This document shows positions 60,562 to 64,000 of a stretch of DNA of 64,000 bases, one piece after another. Made by a program: the position numbers and the translations under genes. The stretch is taken from the NCBI GenBank assembly GCA_021848545.1, contig JAJZUL010000010.1:1-64000 (forward strand), read 5' to 3'. The DNA comes from Pseudomonadota bacterium. Its GTDB lineage: Bacteria > Pseudomonadota > Alphaproteobacteria > Rhodospirillales > Magnetospirillaceae. Each line of letters opens with the position of its first letter. Positions within the stretch are counted from its first letter, which is position 1. A model generated the notes under the pieces. It was given only the letters and a program-made list of their open reading frames with translations, was not told the origin of the DNA and searched no databases.

Positions 60562-62292
60562 TCAGTCGGCGGTTTCGTCCAGCAGGGTCTGGCCCTGCCG
60601 GACGCGGGTGAAGGAAACGGGCCGGTGGTCCACGGCGATTCCGTCGCCGTCGCGGCGCACGACGGTATGGGTCGATGTTTCCAGATCGCCGGCTTCGGGG
60701 TGGTCCTCGCGGAAATGGGCGCCGCGGGAATTCTCGCGGGCCAGGGCCGAGGCGGTGATGACGCGGGCGACGTCGATCAGGCTGTCGAGATTGAGCCAGT
60801 CGTGCCAGGCGAGATTATAGGCGGGGTCGTCGGCGCCGACGCCGATGGCCGCCAGTTCGGCCTTGAGCCCGCTCAGGCGCTGGGCGGCGCGGGTAAGACC
60901 GCCCTCGGTGCGCAGGATGCCCACATCCTCCCACATGCAGGTGTACAGCGCCTCGCGCACGCCCTCCAATCCGCCGGCGGGCCGCGCGCGGGGGGCTTCG
61001 CAGCGCGCGATGGCCGCGTCGATGGCGGCCGCGTCGGGTTCGCGCCAGCCGGGATTGCGCGCCACCCAGGCGGCCATGCTGTCGCCGGCGATGCCGCCGA
61101 ACACTGTGGAATTGGCGACGCCGTTGCCGCCCAGGCGGTTGGCGCCGTGCACGCCGCCGGTATCCTCGCCGGCGGCGAACAGGCCGGTCAGGGCGGTGGT
61201 GCAATCGGGGGCGAAGATCAGCCCCCCCATCATGTAATGGGCGGTCGGCACCACCTCGACCCGGCCGCCGGCCAGATCGAAGCCGCAATCGGCGCAGCGT
61301 TCGACCATGCCCTTGAACTGGCGGCGGACCGTGTCGGGGCCGAGATGGCTCATCTGGATATGGACCCCGCCGGCGGGCGTGGCGCGGCCGGCGCGGATTT
61401 CGTTGAAGATGCCCCGCGACACCACGTCGCGGGTGGCGCGCTCTCCGCGCGGATCGTAGCGTTCCATGAAACGCTCGCCGGCGCCGTTCAGCAGCCAGCC
61501 GCCGGCGCCGCGCAGACCTTCCTCCAGGACGGTGCCGGTCATGCGGGTATGGGCGCCGGCCAGCAGGCCGGTGGGATGGAACTGCACCATCTCCATGTCG
61601 CGCAGGGACAGATCGGCCCGAAGCGCCATGGCCAGCCCGTCGCAGCTTTTGTCGCCCGACGGGGTGTGGAAGCGGTACATGGTCGGCCCGCCGCCGGTGG
61701 CCAGCAGCACCGCGCGCGCGCGCACGAACAGATAATCGCCGCTGCGGATGTCGATCAGCAGCACCCCGGCCAGACCCGACCCGTCAGGGGTGCGGATCAG
61801 GTCCACCGCGCGATGTTCCTCCAGCCGGTCGATGCCGCGCGCCCACACCTGTTCGGACAGGCGGTTGATGATCTCGATGCCGGTCAGATCGCCCTTATGG
61901 ACGGTGCGGTCGAAGGTCTGGCCGGCGAAGGCCTTCTGGTGGACGGTGCCGTCGGGATTGCGGTCGAAGAAGCAGCCCAGTTCGTTTTCCAGCTCGTGGA
62001 TGCGTTCCACCGCGCCGTTGACCAGGGTCCAGGCCAGATCCTGATCGACCAGCCATTTGCCGCCCTCGACCGTGTCCATGAAATGGCGTTCGATGGAATC
62101 GCCCTGGGCCAGGGCCACGTTGTAGCCGCCCTGGACCATGCGGGTGCAGCCGCATTTGCCCAGCAGTCCCTTGACCGCGACGGTGATCTTCAGGCGGGGA
62201 TCGGCCTGATGGGCGTGCAGGGCCGCGAACAGCCCGGCGCCGCCGGAGCCCAATACCAGAATGTCGGTGGACAGCCGGCGGATGTCGGTCAC
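60562..62292 (-). CDS. Fumarate reductase/succinate dehydrogenase-type flavoprotein subunit
   Basis: A 576-residue FAD protein. Dinucleotide motif ILVLGSGGAGLFAALHA, substrate region DMEMVQFHPTGLL and active-site VHGANRLGGNGVANSTVFGG are intact. The FAD-linking histidine of SdhA/FrdA (in RSHT) is replaced: the segment reads KCGCTRMVQGG, so Cys49 stands where His is expected and FAD may be held non-covalently, as in L-aspartate oxidase. A C-terminal helical domain (VREALYTCMWEDVGILRTEGGL) is normal. GTG start at 62292 overlaps the fumarase beta stop (GTGA). Confidence 0.88.
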   Translation of the reverse strand: MTDIRRLSTDILVLGSGGAGLFAALHAHQADPRLKITVAVKGLLGKCGCTRMVQGGYNVALAQGDSIERHFMDTVEGGKWLVDQDLAWTLVNGAVERIHELENELGCFFDRNPDGTVHQKAFAGQTFDRTVHKGDLTGIEIINRLSEQVWARGIDRLEEHRAVDLIRTPDGSGLAGVLLIDIRSGDYLFVRARAVLLATGGGPTMYRFHTPSGDKSCDGLAMALRADLSLRDMEMVQFHPTGLLAGAHTRMTGTVLEEGLRGAGGWLLNGAGERFMERYDPRGERATRDVVSRGIFNEIRAGRATPAGGVHIQMSHLGPDTVRRQFKGMVERCADCGFDLAGGRVEVVPTAHYMMGGLIFAPDCTTALTGLFAAGEDTGGVHGANRLGGNGVANSTVFGGIAGDSMAAWVARNPGWREPDAAAIDAAIARCEAPRARPAGGLEGVREALYTCMWEDVGILRTEGGLTRAAQRLSGLKAELAAIGVGADDPAYNLAWHDWLNLDSLIDVARVITASALARENSRGAHFREDHPEAGDLETSTHTVVRRDGDGIAVDHRPVSFTRVRQGQTLLDETAD

Positions 62293-62899
62293 GATCCGAC
62301 CCCGAGTTCGGCCAGAACCCGTTCGGCGCTGTCGCGCACATTCTTGCGAACGCCGTCGTACAGGCTGGCGCCGTGGCTGTCCATGGCCACCAAAAGGGGG
62401 CCGAAATCGCGGATGCGGAACTTCCACAGGGATTCGGGGTTGAGATCGTCGAGATCGACATCCTCGATGGCATCGATCCAGGTGGTTTCCAGGGCGGCGG
62501 TGCCGCCGACGATGGCCAGATAGACGCCGCCGAATTCGCCGAAGGCGGCCAGGGAATCATCGCGCAGGCCGCCCTTGCCGACGATCATCCGCACCCCGTA
62601 TTCGGCCATCAAGGGCCGGGTGAAGCGCTCCATGCGGTCCGAAGTGGTGGTGCCGATGCAGACCGGGCGTAGCCGGCGGGATGCTCGGCCGATTTCTCGA
62701 CCTTGCGGACGTTGGGGGCGGTGTGAATCACCGCATGGCCGGCCAGATCGAAGCGGGTGGTGCGACCGCGATCGAACATGTGGATCTGGGTGGCGTCGCG
62801 GATGCCGAACAGGGTGCGCCGCAAGGTGACGGTATCGCCCGCCTTCAGCGCGCGTACCTGGTCTTCGTCGATGGGGGTGGAAAGGGTGTGATGGGTCAT
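62289..62899 (-). pseudogene. Class I fumarase, beta (C-terminal) subunit, with a one-base frameshift
   Basis: The gene starts at ATG 62899 (TLSTPIDEDQVRALKAGDTVTL, TQIHMFDRGRTTRFDLAGHAVIHTAPNVRKV) and runs to about 62674. Homology then continues in another frame (CIGTTTSDRMERFTRPLMAE, GKGGLRDDSLAAFGEFGGVYLAIVGGTAAL) to the stop at 62289. The total is 611 bases, one short of 204 codons; inserting a C to read GGCTACCGCCCGGTC (62661-62674) would give GYRPVCIG and repair the frame. Either a sequencing error or a real, recent mutation. Alpha and flavoprotein neighbours are intact. Confidence 0.85.
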
Positions 62900-62901
62900 G
62901 G

Positions 62902-63777
62902 TCAATACCCCCATTCGATGCCGGCGGGCGTCACGGTGGCGCGGGCGCGCCGCGCGGAATGGCACTGCATGTTGACCGCCACCGGATTCATGGTGATGTG
63001 GGTGGCGGCCAGTTCCACCTGAACGGCGAAGGCGGTGGAATCGCCGCCCAACCCTTGCGGTCCCACGCCTAAGCGGTTGACCGCCGCCGACAATTCCTCT
63101 TCCAGTCGGCGCCCGTCCGGGTCGGCGCAGAAACTGCCCAGCGCCCGCGTGGCGGCGCGTTTGGCCAGGGCCATGCACAAATCCGAGGTGCCGCCGACCC
63201 CCACGCCGACGATGGTCGGCGGGCAGGTCTTGCCGCCGGCGGCGACGACGCACTCGATCACGAAGCGCTTGATGGCGTCGATGCCCTCGGCGGGAATGGC
63301 CATGCGCAGGAAGGAATTGTTTTCCGAGCCGCTGCCCTTGGGGACCATTTCGATGGAGAGGGTCTCGGGGGCGTAGGTGAAATCCACATGCACCACCGGC
63401 ACCTCGATGCCGCACGAAGTCTGGTTGTTGATCCGGGTCAGGGGGTGGACCACCGAGGACCGCAACGGGTATTCGCGGGTCGCCCGCTCGCAGCCGCGGC
63501 GGATGGCCCGAACCAGATCGTAACCGTCGGCCTCGACATCGCGGCCGATGGTCAGAGTGTAGATGGGCATCCCGGTATCCTGGCACAGCAGGTTGTCGGT
63601 GCCTTCGGCCACCGCGATGTTGGTGCGCATGGTGTCCAGGATGGTGCGCGCGGTGGGATCGGTCTCGGTCTCGGACAGGCGGGCGAACCCCGCCTTGATG
63701 TCCGGCGGCAGCGCCTTGAGGGCGCGGATGTACAGGGTCTTGGCGATCTCTTCGATGGCTTCGGGATCGATTTTCAT
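62902..63777 (-). CDS. Class I fumarase, alpha (N-terminal) subunit
   Basis: A 291-residue protein with the three Fe-S ligand cysteines of class I fumarases in LLCQDTGMPIY, NQTSCGIEVPV and GGKTCPPTIVGVGVGGTSDL. SENNSFLRMAIP and NPVAVNMQCHSARRA are also conserved. Fumarate hydratase or L(+)-tartrate dehydratase are both possible for two-subunit enzymes; the fumarate reductase-type neighbours favour fumarase. ATG 63777 follows GAGGACAGAC. The beta gene starts immediately after. Confidence 0.92.
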   Translation of the reverse strand: MKIDPEAIEEIAKTLYIRALKALPPDIKAGFARLSETETDPTARTILDTMRTNIAVAEGTDNLLCQDTGMPIYTLTIGRDVEADGYDLVRAIRRGCERATREYPLRSSVVHPLTRINNQTSCGIEVPVVHVDFTYAPETLSIEMVPKGSGSENNSFLRMAIPAEGIDAIKRFVIECVVAAGGKTCPPTIVGVGVGGTSDLCMALAKRAATRALGSFCADPDGRRLEEELSAAVNRLGVGPQGLGGDSTAFAVQVELAATHITMNPVAVNMQCHSARRARATVTPAGIEWGY

Positions 63778-63789
63778 GTCTGTCCTCAA

Positions 63790-64000
63790 TCAGCGCACCA
63801 GCGCGAGAGCGAAAGCCAGCCCGGCGGCGACGGCCCCGGCGGCGGCGATGGCGATCCAGTCCTTTCTCAGGCCCGACCACGGTCCGAATTCGATCAGCAA
63901 CAGCCTCAGCCCGCCGCCGAGATGGGCCGCCAGCAGCACCACCAGCCCCCATTCTCCGAAGCGGAACAACGGCGCTTCGGTCACGGTCAGGAAGGCTTGC
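63790..64000 (-). CDS. Succinate dehydrogenase/fumarate reductase cytochrome b-type anchor, C-terminal part (runs off window)
   Basis: The frame is open to the window edge and stops at 63790. The visible part has two TM segments: WGLVVLLAAHLGGGLRLLLIEFG, where the His and the G-x-R-x-L-L-x-E match the SdhC/FrdC heme-binding helix, and WIAIAAAGAVAAGLAFALAL. It precedes fumarase alpha by 12 bases in the same direction, and the iron-sulfur subunit is presumably outside the window. Confidence 0.7.
   Translation of the reverse strand, partial: QAFLTVTEAPLFRFGEWGLVVLLAAHLGGGLRLLLIEFGPWSGLRKDWIAIAAAGAVAAGLAFALALVR

Noticed and set aside
1-64000. CRISPR arrays, prophage structural genes, rRNA
   Set aside because: No regularly spaced repeats, cas genes, phage structural genes or rRNA segments were recognised in the window.

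Overview
The window is high-GC DNA from an alphaproteobacterium, most likely a member of the Rhodospirillales (a Rhodospirillum/Phaeospirillum/Magnetospirillum-type organism). The case rests on a large hopanoid (hpn/shc) locus, a RuBisCO-like protein next to a cupin as in Rhodospirillum rubrum, an alphaproteobacterial NDUFS4-type complex I accessory protein, and short dispersed repeats. No species can be named from the sequence alone.

Layout. 1-2 kb: the 5' end of a large Ig/cadherin-like repeat adhesin (minus), with an intrinsic terminator between its promoter and start codon, then a secreted trypsin-like protease. 2-8.5 kb: an MFS exporter and a YbhGFSR-like drug ABC exporter operon. 8.5-10.2 kb: a cupin and RuBisCO-like protein pair fitting the methylthioadenosine-isoprenoid shunt. 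10.2-24 kb: hopanoid region, with mlaA-hpnI on minus, hpnA-B-C-D-shc-hpnG on plus and hpnN-K-L on minus. HpnC, HpnD and Shc build the hopene skeleton from farnesyl diphosphate, HpnG, HpnI and HpnK act on the side chain and head group, and HpnN moves hopanoids to the outer membrane. hpnE and hpnH are not in the window. 24-27 kb: emrAB-type efflux pump with a TetR-like operator and a candidate small RNA upstream. 27.4-34.4 kb: DUF192 protein, tRNA-Pro, NDUFS4, tRNA-Arg and a three-gene RND efflux operon ending in a strong terminator. 34.7-36 kb: a soluble chemoreceptor-like protein and tRNA-Gly.

36-46.3 kb is an accessory island with HipBA, MazEF, an orphan XRE antitoxin-like gene, an IS110 remnant and a complete type I restriction-modification operon (hsdM-rhuM-hsdS-hsdR). 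46.4-49.6 kb holds a SYLF-domain remnant, an RcnB-like protein, a YghU-like glutathione transferase and a cache-domain protein. 49.6-56.9 kb is a racemic sulfolactate degradation locus: GntR regulator, suyAB, a TauABC-type transporter, slcC and comC. Together these import sulfolactate, convert the S to the R enantiomer through sulfopyruvate, and split it to pyruvate and sulfite. 56.9-59.1 kb is a less GC-rich insertion with a KAP P-loop NTPase and HigBA. 59.2-64 kb carries a glycine-zipper lipoprotein, a TauE/SafE permease and a fumarate module (fumarate reductase-type flavoprotein, two-subunit class I fumarase with a frameshifted beta gene, cytochrome b-type anchor).

Two families of structured dispersed repeats (A, about 180 bp; B, about 142 bp) recur in the intergenic spaces near 12.4, 18.7, 27.2, 47.5 and 48.6 kb. 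Base changes between the two full B copies preserve pairing only if the plus strand is read as RNA.
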